Below are positions 27,575 to 35,915 of a stretch of 64,000 nt of DNA, piece by piece. The stretch is from Hyphomicrobiales bacterium. Lineage in GTDB: Bacteria > Pseudomonadota > Alphaproteobacteria > Rhizobiales > Beijerinckiaceae. Position 1 is the first letter of the stretch, and every line of letters begins with the position of its first letter. The translations under genes and the position numbers were made by a program. The stretch spans positions 62,001 through 126,000 of the forward strand of contig JAGWTW010000001.1 in NCBI GenBank assembly GCA_028868735.1, given 5' to 3'. The notes beneath the pieces are model-generated. The model was not told the DNA's origin. It made no database searches and saw only the letters and a list, made by a program, of their open reading frames with translations.

Positions 27575-27812
27575 CGGATCGAGAGTCCAACTCGGAAATT
27601 GCGGCCTCGAGCATTTCGAGATGCTCGTCGGGCATCTCCTCGACGCGGAAGCTGCGACGCTGATCCCTGGGGAAGCGGGCTTCGTAAGCCTCGATGCTCA
27701 TGAGAACGAACCGCGGCTTATTGTGGCGTGTGATCGCGACCGGCTCGCGATTGGCGACGGCAAGGACATCGCCCAGATTCTGTTTCAGTTCGGTCGAAGG
27801 ATAGGCTTTCAT
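27567..27812 (-). CDS. Phd/YefM-type antitoxin, pair 2
   Basis: 81 residues from ATG 27812 (GGGGTG 8 bases upstream). ATG 27836 would add MSKWGAAR but lies only 7 bases after a TATACT -10 box (27844-27849), so it would be leaderless. Phd pattern: YPSTELKQNLGDVLAVANRE, PVAITRHNKPRFVLMSIEAY. Acidic C-terminus ELDSRSDD binds the toxin by analogy. Confidence 0.85.
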   Translation of the reverse strand: MKAYPSTELKQNLGDVLAVANREPVAITRHNKPRFVLMSIEAYEARFPRDQRRSFRVEEMPDEHLEMLEAAISELDSRSDD

Positions 27813-27937
27813 CCGAGCGGCACCCCATTTAGACATATCGTACAGTATATCTAAAAAGTCTAATTGTCGAGTCGCGCGCTGGGTCGCTGTCGCGCTGGGT
27901 CGCCCGTTTGTCCTTTGACGGTCAACTATGCGAGGGG

Positions 27938-28185
27938 GTGACGATAAGCTGTGGGGTGTTGGCTCACGATTTGCCTCCGACGCGAATTTGCTTTGCTCTC
28001 GAACTGGTTCATCCAGCGACTGGAAGCCCGCGCGATCGCGCGAACCGACGCAGCGGGCCTGCTGCGCGACTACGGGGACCGCGCGGGATGCGCGACATTT
28101 GGACCGAGTCCGCGGCGTTCTGGCGCGCCGGATGAAGCGCTCCAGAACGGCTACCGCGACCCGAATGCTGGATGATCGCGAATGA
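27938..28185 (+). pseudogene. Remnant gene ahead of zinc-ribbon protein, copy B
   Basis: Homologous to 26529-26840 (both begin at TGACGATAAGCT). One frame gives FALLSNWFIQRLEARAIART and LLRDYGDRAG, then an internal deletion of roughly 65-70 bases relative to copy A shifts the frame; the end reads VRGVLARRMKRSRTATATRM and MLDDRE in another frame. It is thus more damaged than copy A. The final codons overlap the zinc-ribbon start (ATGA). Confidence 0.5.
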
Positions 28186-28412
28186 CGAACGATGACCCCA
28201 TGGCGTTGAGCGTCGAAGAGCTCGTTGAGCGCGGCGTGGATAGCGTGAAGGCCGGTTGCAACTATTGCGGGAAATCCTGGTCAGCGCTGATCGACGTCAT
28301 ACCGGCGCGGACCACACTGCGAAAGATTCGCGCTCTTATGGTTTGTCCGACCTGCGGCAGCGCCGATGTCGATGTGGAGCCGAATTGGCCGGATGCGCCA
28401 ACCGCGCATTGA
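28182..28412 (+). CDS. Small zinc-ribbon protein, copy B
   Basis: 76 residues, with CNYCGKSW (a regular CxxC) and CPTCGSADVDV. Same length as copy A, with changes mainly conservative. It ends 5 bases before the converging VapC gene. Function unknown; DNA- or RNA-binding is possible for a two-pair zinc ribbon. Confidence 0.65.
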   Translation: MTNDDPMALSVEELVERGVDSVKAGCNYCGKSWSALIDVIPARTTLRKIRALMVCPTCGSADVDVEPNWPDAPTAH

Positions 28413-28417
28413 TGAAT

Positions 28418-28837
28418 CTACGGAAATGGATTCTCGACGCGAATGCTGAGAAAGGAGAAATCCTTCACGTTCCGCGTCACCAATGTGGCGTCGTAGTTCA
28501 TCGCGGTTGCGGCGATCAGCGCGTCAGCCATGTGGAGAACCCGTCCCTTCGCAGCGGACCAGCCGCGCAGCCGACCTGCTGTTTCGGCAATTTCGAGATC
28601 GACCGGGATGGCGTCACGCCCGAAGCGGGATCGAATCTTGCCGACGAATTCGATGAGAGAAGCGCGTGCTGAGAGATCGGCGCTGACGCGTTCGACGCCG
28701 TGCGCCAGTTCGTGAAAAACGACGACGCTCAATCGAATCTGCGACAGCGCGCCGACGTAGGAGACCACCGACGGTTCTGGCTGGCGGCGCGCAAGTTCGG
28801 AGATGATATTGGTGTCGAGCAAATGAAATTCGCTCAT
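28418..28837 (-). CDS. PIN-domain toxin (VapC-like)
   Basis: 139 residues. PIN acidic residues are in LLDTNIISEL (Asp8), VVFHELAHGV (Glu), MADALIAATA (Asp) and LVTRNVKDF (Asp). Homologs cleave tRNA or rRNA. Starts 5 bases after the Phd-like antitoxin stop. Confidence 0.9.
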   Translation of the reverse strand: MSEFHLLDTNIISELARRQPEPSVVSYVGALSQIRLSVVVFHELAHGVERVSADLSARASLIEFVGKIRSRFGRDAIPVDLEIAETAGRLRGWSAAKGRVLHMADALIAATAMNYDATLVTRNVKDFSFLSIRVENPFP

Positions 28838-28842
28838 GCGGC

Positions 28843-29097
28843 TTACTCGAACACGGGCGAGTCGCGGTCATCCGCCCGCGAAGGCAGTTCGATGTCAAAC
28901 CCGACCTGCCTGCCGGCCTCGACGAGGAAGAGGCCGGGCTTGTTGGCGGTCGCGGGCGAAACGAGGCGGTCGAAGTCATCTTTAGAGACGACGACGCAGG
29001 GATTATCCGCGCCGATCGCCTGCGGCTCGCCTTGGCGGGCAGCCCGCAGGATTTCGGAAAGCTTCGCTTTTGCGTCAGCGACCGTCCAGGTATGCAT
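28843..29097 (-). CDS. Phd/YefM-type antitoxin of VapC
   Basis: 84 residues. WTVADAKAKLSEILRAARQG and NPCVVVSKDDFDRLVS are Phd-type. The C-terminal half (GFDIELPSRADDRDS) is the toxin-binding tail. It is paired with a VapC toxin, a frequent mix of a Phd antitoxin with a PIN toxin. Confidence 0.85.
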   Translation of the reverse strand: MHTWTVADAKAKLSEILRAARQGEPQAIGADNPCVVVSKDDFDRLVSPATANKPGLFLVEAGRQVGFDIELPSRADDRDSPVFE

Positions 29098-29110
29098 AGC
29101 GGCCTCCTAT

Positions 29111-29136
29111 TGGACTGGTCCACACCATCTAGTCCA
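29111..29136. promoter_or_regulatory. Candidate operator of the Phd/VapC pair
   Basis: TGGAC-TG-GTCCA (29111-29122) followed by a third half-site AGTCCA (29131-29136), 13-39 bases upstream of the antitoxin start. Repeated half-sites of this kind are usual for Phd-type autoregulation. The rest of 29137-29358 is AT-rich and shows no gene. Confidence 0.5.
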
Positions 29137-29358
29137 TACCGCCGCGAAGTCAACATCAACGCGGAACGACGCTGCGGAAGCACGATTCGCATAATCGATC
29201 TTATGGAACTTAATTATCTGATTTCACTACATATTCATACCGCGACACGCTGTCATTGTCGAGCAGCTCGCGGACAATCAATAACGCAATCACCGCCGAT
29301 CAACGGCGCCCCACGAAAACCGCGAGGCGTCGTTGGACTGCGCCTGACCCGAAAATGA

Positions 29359-30285
29359 TCAGGCCGCTTCCCGCACTTCCGAGACCATCGGCTGTAGCCC
29401 GTGCAAAAAGGCGGCGGCGCGCTGCGCATGCGCCGCCGCCGCAAAAATCGCGCGCTTGTCATCGGCCAGAATTTTGAGCCAGGAACCGAGATAGCTCGCA
29501 TGGTCGGGCCGCGGCTCCAGTTCGGGCGCGATGCCGAGATCGGCGCACAAATAGCAACTGCCGAGTTCCGCGATCAGCTCTTCTCGCGCGCGCTCGGTGC
29601 GATCCCTGCCGTACTTGCTGAGATCGCGGTTCACGCGGTTTGGCGCCGCCGTCCAGTGCGTAGCTTCATGGCTGAGAACGGCGACATAGGCCGCTGCATC
29701 CCGGAAACTCTGGAATGGCGGCATCTGGATGTGATCGCCGGCGGGCGCATAAAACGCCTTGTCGCCGCCATGCCTGATCACGGCGCCGGTATTTTCGAAG
29801 AAGCGATCCGCGCTTTCGATGCGTTCGACCGGATCAGGCGCCGGCGCCGACGCGGCATAATATTGATCGGGCAAGCCCTCGATCTGCGCGACATTGAAGA
29901 CGGAATAGGACTTCAGGAACGGGATTTCCCGATCGAATTCTTCGCCGGCGGCGTCGACGTCGGTCTTCTTGAAACGGCTGGCGAAGACGACCAGCGAGCC
30001 GGCTTCGCCCTTGCGGATATGACCGCCGAGTTCGAGCGCCTGCCGGAATGTCATCCAGATCGGCGAAGCAAAGCCGCGCGCCATCGCCTCCGTCCACAGG
30101 AGCAGAACGTTCATGCCGCTGTAGGGTTGGCCATTGTGACGCAATGGGCGCGTGACGCGGCCGGTCGCGTTGGCGGCGCTCCATGGCTGCATCCATGGCC
30201 GAACCCCCTTCTCGAGATCGGCGACGATCTTCTCGGTGATGCGCGTGTAAATATCGGCGCGCGGCGCCGTTTCTTTTCTGCTCAT
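29359..30285 (-). CDS. ardC: ArdC-like antirestriction protein
   Basis: 308 residues. N-terminal ssDNA-binding domain (DIYTRITEKIVADLEKGVRP, WMQPW, RPLRHNGQPYSGMNVLLLW) and C-terminal zincin-like metallopeptidase with HEATH (206-210), AREELIAELGSCYLCADLG carrying the third ligand Glu. ArdC-type proteins protect incoming plasmid DNA from restriction during conjugation. GGAGG lies 8 bases ahead of ATG 30285, within a hairpin (30293-30309). Full length for the family. Confidence 0.9.
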   Translation of the reverse strand: MSRKETAPRADIYTRITEKIVADLEKGVRPWMQPWSAANATGRVTRPLRHNGQPYSGMNVLLLWTEAMARGFASPIWMTFRQALELGGHIRKGEAGSLVVFASRFKKTDVDAAGEEFDREIPFLKSYSVFNVAQIEGLPDQYYAASAPAPDPVERIESADRFFENTGAVIRHGGDKAFYAPAGDHIQMPPFQSFRDAAAYVAVLSHEATHWTAAPNRVNRDLSKYGRDRTERAREELIAELGSCYLCADLGIAPELEPRPDHASYLGSWLKILADDKRAIFAAAAHAQRAAAFLHGLQPMVSEVREAA

Positions 30286-30292
30286 AGTCTCA

Positions 30293-30309
30293 ACCTCCGT
30301 TCAGGAGGT
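30293..30309 (-). promoter_or_regulatory. Hairpin that encloses the ardC ribosome binding site
   Basis: On the minus strand ACCTCC-TGAAC-GGAGGT: the Shine-Dalgarno GGAGG is fully paired with an upstream CCTCC. Such a structure could hold translation low until melted. Confidence 0.5.
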
Positions 30310-30551
30310 CGCGCCTGTCGCGACCCCGTCACGGCAATCGTCAGCCGGAGCCGTCAGAGGCCTGCGCACCCACTGGGCCGAAACGCAGTGAAGGACGGCA
30401 AAGCCGTTGCGGTGGCCTTCGGCTCTGGCAAGACAACAGGCCGGGACGGGCGCGTGTGCGAACCGACCGCTCCTTCTCCTTGGATCGGAGCGAGAAACAA
30501 GAAACGGCCGGCTCGTGGAGCCGACCCCATCACGGTCGCAGCGTGAAGAAA

Positions 30552-30571
30552 CGCGGGGCCGAAGCCCCGCG
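30552..30571 (-). terminator. Rho-independent terminator
   Basis: Minus-strand CGCGGGGC-TTCG-GCCCCGCG followed by TTTCTTC, 7 bases after the stop of the gene at 30579. Classic TTCG-loop terminator. The remaining gap 30310-30551 shows no gene. Confidence 0.75.
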
Positions 30572-30578
30572 CGAAAAT

Positions 30579-31166
30579 TCAGCCGAAGGCCGCCATCTGC
30601 ATTTCGGCGGCCTTACGGCCAACGGACTGCGCGGCATTCTCGATTGCACGCTCGAACGGCTTCCAGGCCTCTCCAACGATCTGCTCGTACGCAGCCGCGG
30701 CGCCTTCAGCCGCCTTGCACAGGGCGTGAGCCTGAAGCGCCATGTCGGCCGCGAATTCCCGCTTGCGTTGCGCAGCGCTCCCGAACCCGACCGGGCCGTC
30801 GAGATCGTCGTCGCGGGCATCATTGGCCGCCTTTGCCGTAACGTCGCGCGCCTCGGTCACCGCCCGGCTGTAGAACTGGCCTGCGCCATGAGCGGACCCG
30901 ACATAGGCGCCGACGATGCGCTGCAAGTGGATTTGCATCGCCCGCTCGCCGAGCCCCTCCTTCAGGTCTTCCGACGTTTCGACGATGAGGCGCTGGTGGC
31001 TGTCGCGAATGCCGTCGCTGTCCAGAAAGGCGAGACCAAAACTTTCGGCGATGAGACGGACCTGGGAAGCGTCAGGGCAGGTCAATCGAACCATTTCGAG
31101 GGTGGCGGCCTTGCGGGGTTGCGCGGCATTGGCGGGAGTGCGGGAAGAACGGGAGGGCTTGGCCAT
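30579..31166 (-). CDS. Conserved plasmid protein of unknown function
   Basis: 195 residues; AAGGA lies 10 bases before ATG 31166. The first half has MVRLTCPDASQVRLIAESFG and RLIVETSEDLKEGLGERAMQ; the second half is helical and Ala-rich (RKREFAADMALQAHALCKAA) with amphipathic helices reminiscent of phasin-like coiled coils. No signal peptide or catalytic motif. Its company (ArdC, ParB-like, DUF7007-like) is typical of plasmid backbones of Hyphomicrobiales. Confidence 0.55.
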   Translation of the reverse strand: MAKPSRSSRTPANAAQPRKAATLEMVRLTCPDASQVRLIAESFGLAFLDSDGIRDSHQRLIVETSEDLKEGLGERAMQIHLQRIVGAYVGSAHGAGQFYSRAVTEARDVTAKAANDARDDDLDGPVGFGSAAQRKREFAADMALQAHALCKAAEGAAAAYEQIVGEAWKPFERAIENAAQSVGRKAAEMQMAAFG

Positions 31167-31626
31167 GATGACGATCCTTTCTCGGTTTCGCCTTCGGGAT
31201 CGATCTGGCCTATGGCCGTCGCTCCCTCGGGTGCGGTCGAAAAGAACCGGCTTGAGCGGGCTGCTTCAGGGGGCGGCGTCCGTCATCGGCGAGCATGGGC
31301 GGGTTGCGGCCCAGCAGGTCCCACGGGCCTGCGCAGGACGCGGCCTGCCCATCGCGCGACGGCGGGCGCCGATCGCTTGCGACTTGCCCTTGAAGCGGAC
31401 CGTGACCGGTTCAGACCGCAGCACAAACCGAGGGAGCGACGGCCAAGGACAATGAGCGGCCATGGCGTCCGAGATCGATCGCCATCATGATCTGGCCAGT
31501 CTGTCACCGCACATCCGTCGCGCCGCCAGCGGCGGCGTCGACCGTTCGGCGTCGGATCGCCCTGCCCTTGCAACCCGACATCGGCGCGACGGCATCGGCC
31601 GCGTTGACGCTCCGTTGGCGACTCAG
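31167..31626. other. 460-base stretch with no convincing gene
   Basis: It separates the unknown protein at 30579 from the DUF7007-like gene, both on the minus strand. Open frames here are Arg-rich and lack ribosome sites. It should contain the promoter of the downstream gene. Confidence 0.35.
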
Positions 31627-32496
31627 TCAGACACCCCCGCGCACCGGCATGGACGACGGCCCGTCGTAGGGCTGACATCGGGCTTCGTCGACGACAAATC
31701 CGAAGCGGCCGATCGCGTATTCCCCCGATGGAATGAGAAAGCGTCGTTGTTCGAGTCCGGTCTCGCGCCTGCCGCCGCGCGTAGCGATCGCCTCGACGAG
31801 TCCAGCGTGATGCTCGGAGGCGATGGCGCAGACGACGACCCAGTCGCTTGTGTGCGCGAGCGCAAATGCGCGACGGTCTTTTTCCGTGGATTCTCCGGGC
31901 GCGAGAATCCTGCCCGAGATCGTCTCCCAAGCGTCTGGCCAATAGTCCTTGATCGTACGTTCGGCGCAACGCCGCTCGAAGCTCGTGAACAGTTCAGGAA
32001 AGGAAAACGCGACGATCGCCCACTCGCAGTCTTCTTCGTACCATGCGCTGTCGAGCCGCAGCATCGGATGAACCAGGGCGTTGCGCGCGGCTGAGAGATG
32101 AAAACCGCCATGTCCGGCGGTCGAATGAACGACGACCCCCTCGGTATAGACGGTCGCACCCTGCGACACGCCCCAGGGCGTATGAGCGCGAGACTGGATT
32201 TCTCGACGGCCGAGCGCCCGTTTCTCGTGCTGATGTTGCGCGCTTTCCAGAACATGGGACCGAAAGGCCGCCTCGTCAGCGAGTTCGCCGGAATGACCAA
32301 AGAAGTCGGCGCGGGTCCATTGCGCGAGCGGTCGGGCGACCCGCCAACCCGTCGCCAGATAGTGACGGCCGTCGCGCCCGGGCAGCATGGCGAAGGCGTT
32401 TTCGCCGACGCAGGCGACTGGAAAGTCTTCGGCGCTGCGACCGAAGACGACATCTGCAGGATTGGGGAAGCCCGGGTCTTTCGAGGAAACAGACAT
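31627..32496 (-). CDS. DUF7007-like plasmid protein
   Basis: 289 residues from ATG 32496 (ATG 32526 adds ten residues). Typical segments: NPADVVFGRSAEDFPVACVG, GVSQGATVYTEGVVVHSTAG, HGGFHLSAARNALVHP, DSAWYEEDCEWAIVAFSFPE, RTIKDYWPDAWETISG. I associate this with DUF7007, found beside ParB-like and ArdC genes on alphaproteobacterial plasmids; the name is from memory and the function is unknown. No membrane segment or enzyme motif is evident. Confidence 0.55.
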   Translation of the reverse strand: MSVSSKDPGFPNPADVVFGRSAEDFPVACVGENAFAMLPGRDGRHYLATGWRVARPLAQWTRADFFGHSGELADEAAFRSHVLESAQHQHEKRALGRREIQSRAHTPWGVSQGATVYTEGVVVHSTAGHGGFHLSAARNALVHPMLRLDSAWYEEDCEWAIVAFSFPELFTSFERRCAERTIKDYWPDAWETISGRILAPGESTEKDRRAFALAHTSDWVVVCAIASEHHAGLVEAIATRGGRRETGLEQRRFLIPSGEYAIGRFGFVVDEARCQPYDGPSSMPVRGGV

Positions 32497-32526
32497 TGTT
32501 CGATTCCGTGCATCGTGATGAAACAA

Positions 32527-32554
32527 AGCCGCCGTCGGGAGGCCGGCGGCGGCT
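32527..32554 (-). terminator. Rho-independent terminator of the ParB-like gene
   Basis: Minus-strand arms AGCCGCCG / CGGCGGCT around a 12-base loop, then TTGTTTC, 29 bases after the stop of the ParB-like gene. Confidence 0.65.
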
Positions 32555-32583
32555 GGGAAGTGAGTGAAGATTTCGGGGGCGGT

Positions 32584-34269
32584 CTATTCCGCCGCGACCC
32601 GATAGGCGTCGGCGGCGTCATCCGGGTCGAGTTCGTCGTCCGGGCCGATCGCATCGCCCTCCTCCTGCTCGACGGGCTCGTTCGCTTCCGCGTCGTCCTC
32701 GGTTTCGGCGGAGGCGAGCCAACTCGTGAGCGCTGCTTCATCAGGCGCAAAGCGCGCGGCGGGATAGACGAACCGCCCTTCCCTGAAATGCGCGACGAGC
32801 GCTGCCCGCGTATCCTTCACCTTCTGACGAGGGAGCACGGGCGTTTGCACACAGGAGCGCTCGAGCGCCTGACGGGACAGACACGACAGGAATTCCTCCG
32901 TGCCCATATTCGGCAAGAACTCGTCGGCGCCGATTGTGGCCCCCGCGATGCGCGCGACAATGCCGCTGTCGGTTCTGTTTTCGCGCGCAGACAGGGCGTC
33001 GATGAGCGTCGACCTCGCGGTCGCGCGCAGCGTGTCCATGTCGAAAGCCAGCCCTCCGCCTGTGCCGACCAGCCGGGTGGCATGACGGTCCATGCGGGCA
33101 TGCCCGTAGACGTCGTCCGAAGCGCCGGATTGGATCGACACATTGCGGCCGGCGAGCGCGAGCACCAGGAGCGCCATCAGCGTGTCGTCGTCGATCGGCG
33201 CCCGTCCCAGCGCTTCGTGAAGCGCGTCCGTGCGAAGGTCACCGATCATTTCGACGCCCTTTCGCGTAACGTCGGGGCGCGGCTTGACGATCGTCTCAGC
33301 ATCGTCGGCCGCGACGGCGACCTTGCCCTTCGACGTCTTCGGTTCGGGCAACCGGAAATGAACCGTCTGCACCTTTCCCTCGCGATCGAGATACATGGCG
33401 GTGCGGTCGCTCTTGCCGGGCTTGCCATGCACGCGTTCAGCCTTGGGCGGCAGGGACACCTGCCCCCAATTGTTGACCTCGGCGATGAGGCCGCGCTTCG
33501 GCAGATTGTTGGTCATCCATTCCTGCTGCGCGCCAAGGAAGGCCTCGACATCGGTCGTATAGCGGCTGTCCTCGTCCGCCGGCGCGAACAGATCCTCGAC
33601 CCAGGCGATGCCATAGGCTTTGGCGAGATCGTCGCCGAAACTGGCGTTGCGCGCATACATGCGGGTTTTGGTCAGCGCCTGCGCGACCGAGTGCCAGGAG
33701 ACCTGCGGGTCGCCCTTCTTTGGCTTGTTGGCCTTCCAGACTTCTTTCTGTTCTTCGGGCGAGGCCGCGGCGATCGTGCGCAACTGCTGCTCGTTCGGCA
33801 TATCGCCCTTGGCCATGTGATCGAGCATGGAGGGCAGGACGTTGGCTAAAAGCCGAAGCTTTCTGATCTGACGGACGGCCAAGGCGAGCGCGACGCCGAT
33901 CGCTTCCTCGGTCCAGCCCAGCGCCACGAGACGTTCGATGGCGCGCCACTGGTCGACCGGGTTCAGCGGCTCTCTGGCGATATTCTCGACCATGTTGCGC
34001 ATGGCGCCGTTGTCATTGGCGGCGTCAACGACGAGCGCGTCGATTTCCTCGAGGCCCGCCGCGATCGCCTGGCGGATGCGGCGATGTCCGGAATCGACGA
34101 TGTAACCGTTGCCGCCCCCCGTCTCCGGGGCAATCACCGGTGGCTGGACGATGCCGACGGCCTTGATCGTCGCCAGCAGCAAGGCGTCAGCCTGCGGCGT
34201 TGACTTCGTCTGGCGCGTCCGGTCGGGATTTTCCTTCAGCGCGCGCGGGTCGACTTTCATGAGACGCAT
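32584..34269 (-). CDS. ParB/RepB/Spo0J-family nuclease-like protein
   Basis: 561 residues, about twice a partition ParB. The ParB N-terminal domain is clear: ADALLLATIKAVGIVQPPVI, YIVDSGHRRIRQAI with GHRR at 61-64, and NMVENIAREPLNPVDQWRA (about 93-110), followed by an HTH (LGWTEEAIGVALALAVRQIR). The long C-terminus (250-560) is unlike chromosomal ParB and ends in a very acidic tail (EPVEQEEGD...DDELDPDD). No ParA of the classical kind is adjacent. Large ParB-like proteins of this type are common on alphaproteobacterial plasmids and may bind DNA or regulate rather than segregate. Confidence 0.8.
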   Translation of the reverse strand: MRLMKVDPRALKENPDRTRQTKSTPQADALLLATIKAVGIVQPPVIAPETGGGNGYIVDSGHRRIRQAIAAGLEEIDALVVDAANDNGAMRNMVENIAREPLNPVDQWRAIERLVALGWTEEAIGVALALAVRQIRKLRLLANVLPSMLDHMAKGDMPNEQQLRTIAAASPEEQKEVWKANKPKKGDPQVSWHSVAQALTKTRMYARNASFGDDLAKAYGIAWVEDLFAPADEDSRYTTDVEAFLGAQQEWMTNNLPKRGLIAEVNNWGQVSLPPKAERVHGKPGKSDRTAMYLDREGKVQTVHFRLPEPKTSKGKVAVAADDAETIVKPRPDVTRKGVEMIGDLRTDALHEALGRAPIDDDTLMALLVLALAGRNVSIQSGASDDVYGHARMDRHATRLVGTGGGLAFDMDTLRATARSTLIDALSARENRTDSGIVARIAGATIGADEFLPNMGTEEFLSCLSRQALERSCVQTPVLPRQKVKDTRAALVAHFREGRFVYPAARFAPDEAALTSWLASAETEDDAEANEPVEQEEGDAIGPDDELDPDDAADAYRVAAE

Positions 34270-34532
34270 GACAATGCTCCTTCAAAGGCTTTGGACGCGG
34301 AGACCTTTCCCTGTCCTTTTCCGTCTTCTTCCCGAAGACGCCTCCAAGCCCGCGGAGCGGACGGGTCGGAACAAGCGCGACCGAGCGTCCCTGGTCGGCA
34401 GGAGGAGCGGGGCTTGCAGCCCTGCGAGGACGCCGGCCCGGGATCGCGCAGGCGGCGCTTGAGCGCACGCGATGCCGTCCCGTTCGATCCGCGAGCAGCC
34501 TGTTCTTTCTTCATTCTGCTTGAACCCCGCCC

Positions 34533-34558
34533 ATACTGACGTTATATTGCGTCAATAT
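34533..34558. promoter_or_regulatory. Candidate operator of the ParS/RES pair
   Basis: ATACTGACG ... CGTCAATAT: 9-base arms with one mismatch (34533-34541 and 34550-34558), including perfect TGACG/CGTCA. It ends 30 bases before ATG 34589, and AGGAGGT (34574-34580) follows. The remainder of 34270-34532 shows no gene. Confidence 0.5.
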
Positions 34559-34588
34559 CAGCGGCTATCTGACGAGGAGGTCTAAGCC

Positions 34589-34939
34589 ATGGGCCTCGCC
34601 CAATATGCAGACAACGGCGTCTTCGCACCCCGCAGGATCGCCGAAACCCTCAGGACGACGAGCGAGGAAATCGCCCGCACAGCCGGCTTGGGCAAGGATG
34701 CCGTCCAACGCAAGGACAGGGTTCAGTCGGACAAGACCCAGAGGCGCCTACGCGAGATGGTCGAAGTCATCAACAAAGTCGAGCCGCGTTTCGGGTCCGC
34801 GCTGATGGCCTATGCCTGGTATCGCTCCGAGCCGCTGCCCGGATTTTCCGGCCAGACGGCGATGCAGCTCGTGCGCAGCGGACGCGCCGACGACGTGCTC
34901 GACTATATCGATGCGGTCGACGCTGGCGTTTACGCCTGA
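34589..34939 (+). CDS. MbcA/ParS/Xre-type antitoxin (DUF2384)
   Basis: 116 residues. N-terminal Xre-like helices (PRRIAETLRTTSEEIARTAG) and the C-terminal DUF2384 part FGSALMAYAWYRSEPLPGFS followed by TAMQLVRSGRADDVLDYID, the toxin-binding region. AGGAGG precedes it. Neutralises the RES toxin that starts 2 bases later. Confidence 0.9.
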   Translation: MGLAQYADNGVFAPRRIAETLRTTSEEIARTAGLGKDAVQRKDRVQSDKTQRRLREMVEVINKVEPRFGSALMAYAWYRSEPLPGFSGQTAMQLVRSGRADDVLDYIDAVDAGVYA

Positions 34940-34941
34940 CC

Positions 34942-35445
34942 GTGGCGATCCGATTCCAGGGAAAGCTCTATCGAGCGCTCAATCCAGTCTACGCGCGCGA
35001 ACCGCTGTCCGGGCGCGGAGCACAGCTCTATGGCGGCCGTTTCAATCCCAAGGGCGTCGCGGCGCTCTATTGTTCCTTGTCCGTGATGACCGCTGTGAGA
35101 GAATCCAATCAGGTCGGCGATCTCCAGCCGACCACGCTGGTCGCCTATGACGCGGACATCGCAGACATCTTCGACAGCCGCGACGCGACAGCGCTCGCGG
35201 CGCAAGACATGGATGCCGCCGCACTCGCCAGCGCGACCTGGCGTGACGAGATGAGTGCGACTCGAGAAGCGAGGACACAAGGTTTTGCACGAAGGCTGAT
35301 CGGCGCTGGATATAACGGCCTCATTGTCAGAAGCTTTGCGCCCGGCGCGACCGCCGAGGATATGAACCTCGTGCTCTGGAAATGGAGCGACAGTCCTCCC
35401 ATACGCCTCGCTCTGATCGACGACGAGAAACGGCTGACGCTGTAG
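34942..35445 (+). CDS. RES-domain toxin
   Basis: 167 residues from GTG 34942. RES signature: LYRALNPVYAREPLSGRGAQ, LYGGRFNPKGVAALYCSLSV with TAVRESNQ, and GYNGLIVRSFA. RES toxins degrade NAD+ in the cell. Together with the DUF2384 protein it forms a Xre-RES (ParST) module, here the only + strand pair inside the minus-strand backbone. Confidence 0.9.
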   Translation: MAIRFQGKLYRALNPVYAREPLSGRGAQLYGGRFNPKGVAALYCSLSVMTAVRESNQVGDLQPTTLVAYDADIADIFDSRDATALAAQDMDAAALASATWRDEMSATREARTQGFARRLIGAGYNGLIVRSFAPGATAEDMNLVLWKWSDSPPIRLALIDDEKRLTL

Positions 35446-35719
35446 GGCGTATCACGCCGAAGACATGGTTATCTCCACACGCGCAAGAGATGGAACTTGT
35501 CAGACCCAAAGCGGCGCGCGACGCTTTGGCCATTCGAGTAAGGCGCCAAAATCGGGGGTAATCGGGTATTATTGGGTATGAAATCAGATATGAGGTTCAC
35601 TGCGTGAGTGGGCCGAAGCTCGCACTTGGCCCCAAGCCGGCGACAATCGATCAAGCGCAAATCAGGCGTCATCTGCGAGCGCCGCAGAACTTTCCGTGAT
35701 CTGCGACGGCAAAGCCGGC

Positions 35720-35905
35720 TCAATGAGCCGACCCTCGCTGATAGGGATCGAACTCGTGGATCCGCTCGATGTCATCGTCGTCGTCGAGTTCGATGCTCGG
35801 CAAGACGCCGTATTCGTCGCCGGACTTGAACAGGGTGACCGGAACCATCAGCGTGCGGGCGAGCTGGAAGGCGTGGTTCTGTGCGAGAACGAGATCGTGC
35901 GCCAT
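35720..35905 (-). CDS. Small plasmid protein of unknown function
   Basis: 61 residues, GGAG 11 bases before ATG 35905. Sequence HDLVLAQNHAFQLARTLMVP and VTLFKSGDEYGVLPSIELDD ends in an acidic stretch and EFDPYQRG. It reads as a genuine compact protein, unlike overlapping frames. I know it only as a type of short hypothetical protein of rhizobial plasmids. The 274-base gap after it (35446-35719) shows no gene. Confidence 0.6.
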   Translation of the reverse strand: MAHDLVLAQNHAFQLARTLMVPVTLFKSGDEYGVLPSIELDDDDDIERIHEFDPYQRGSAH

Positions 35906-35915
35906 TTGTTCGGCT

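Noticed and set aside
32098-33849. 583-codon open frame on the plus strand
   Set aside because: Antisense to the DUF7007-like and ParB-like genes, both of which have recognisable domains and terminators; shadow.
35556-35581. Three GGGTA motifs about 10 bases apart, considered as replication iterons
   Set aside because: Too short and too few; no rep gene or DnaA box is nearby.
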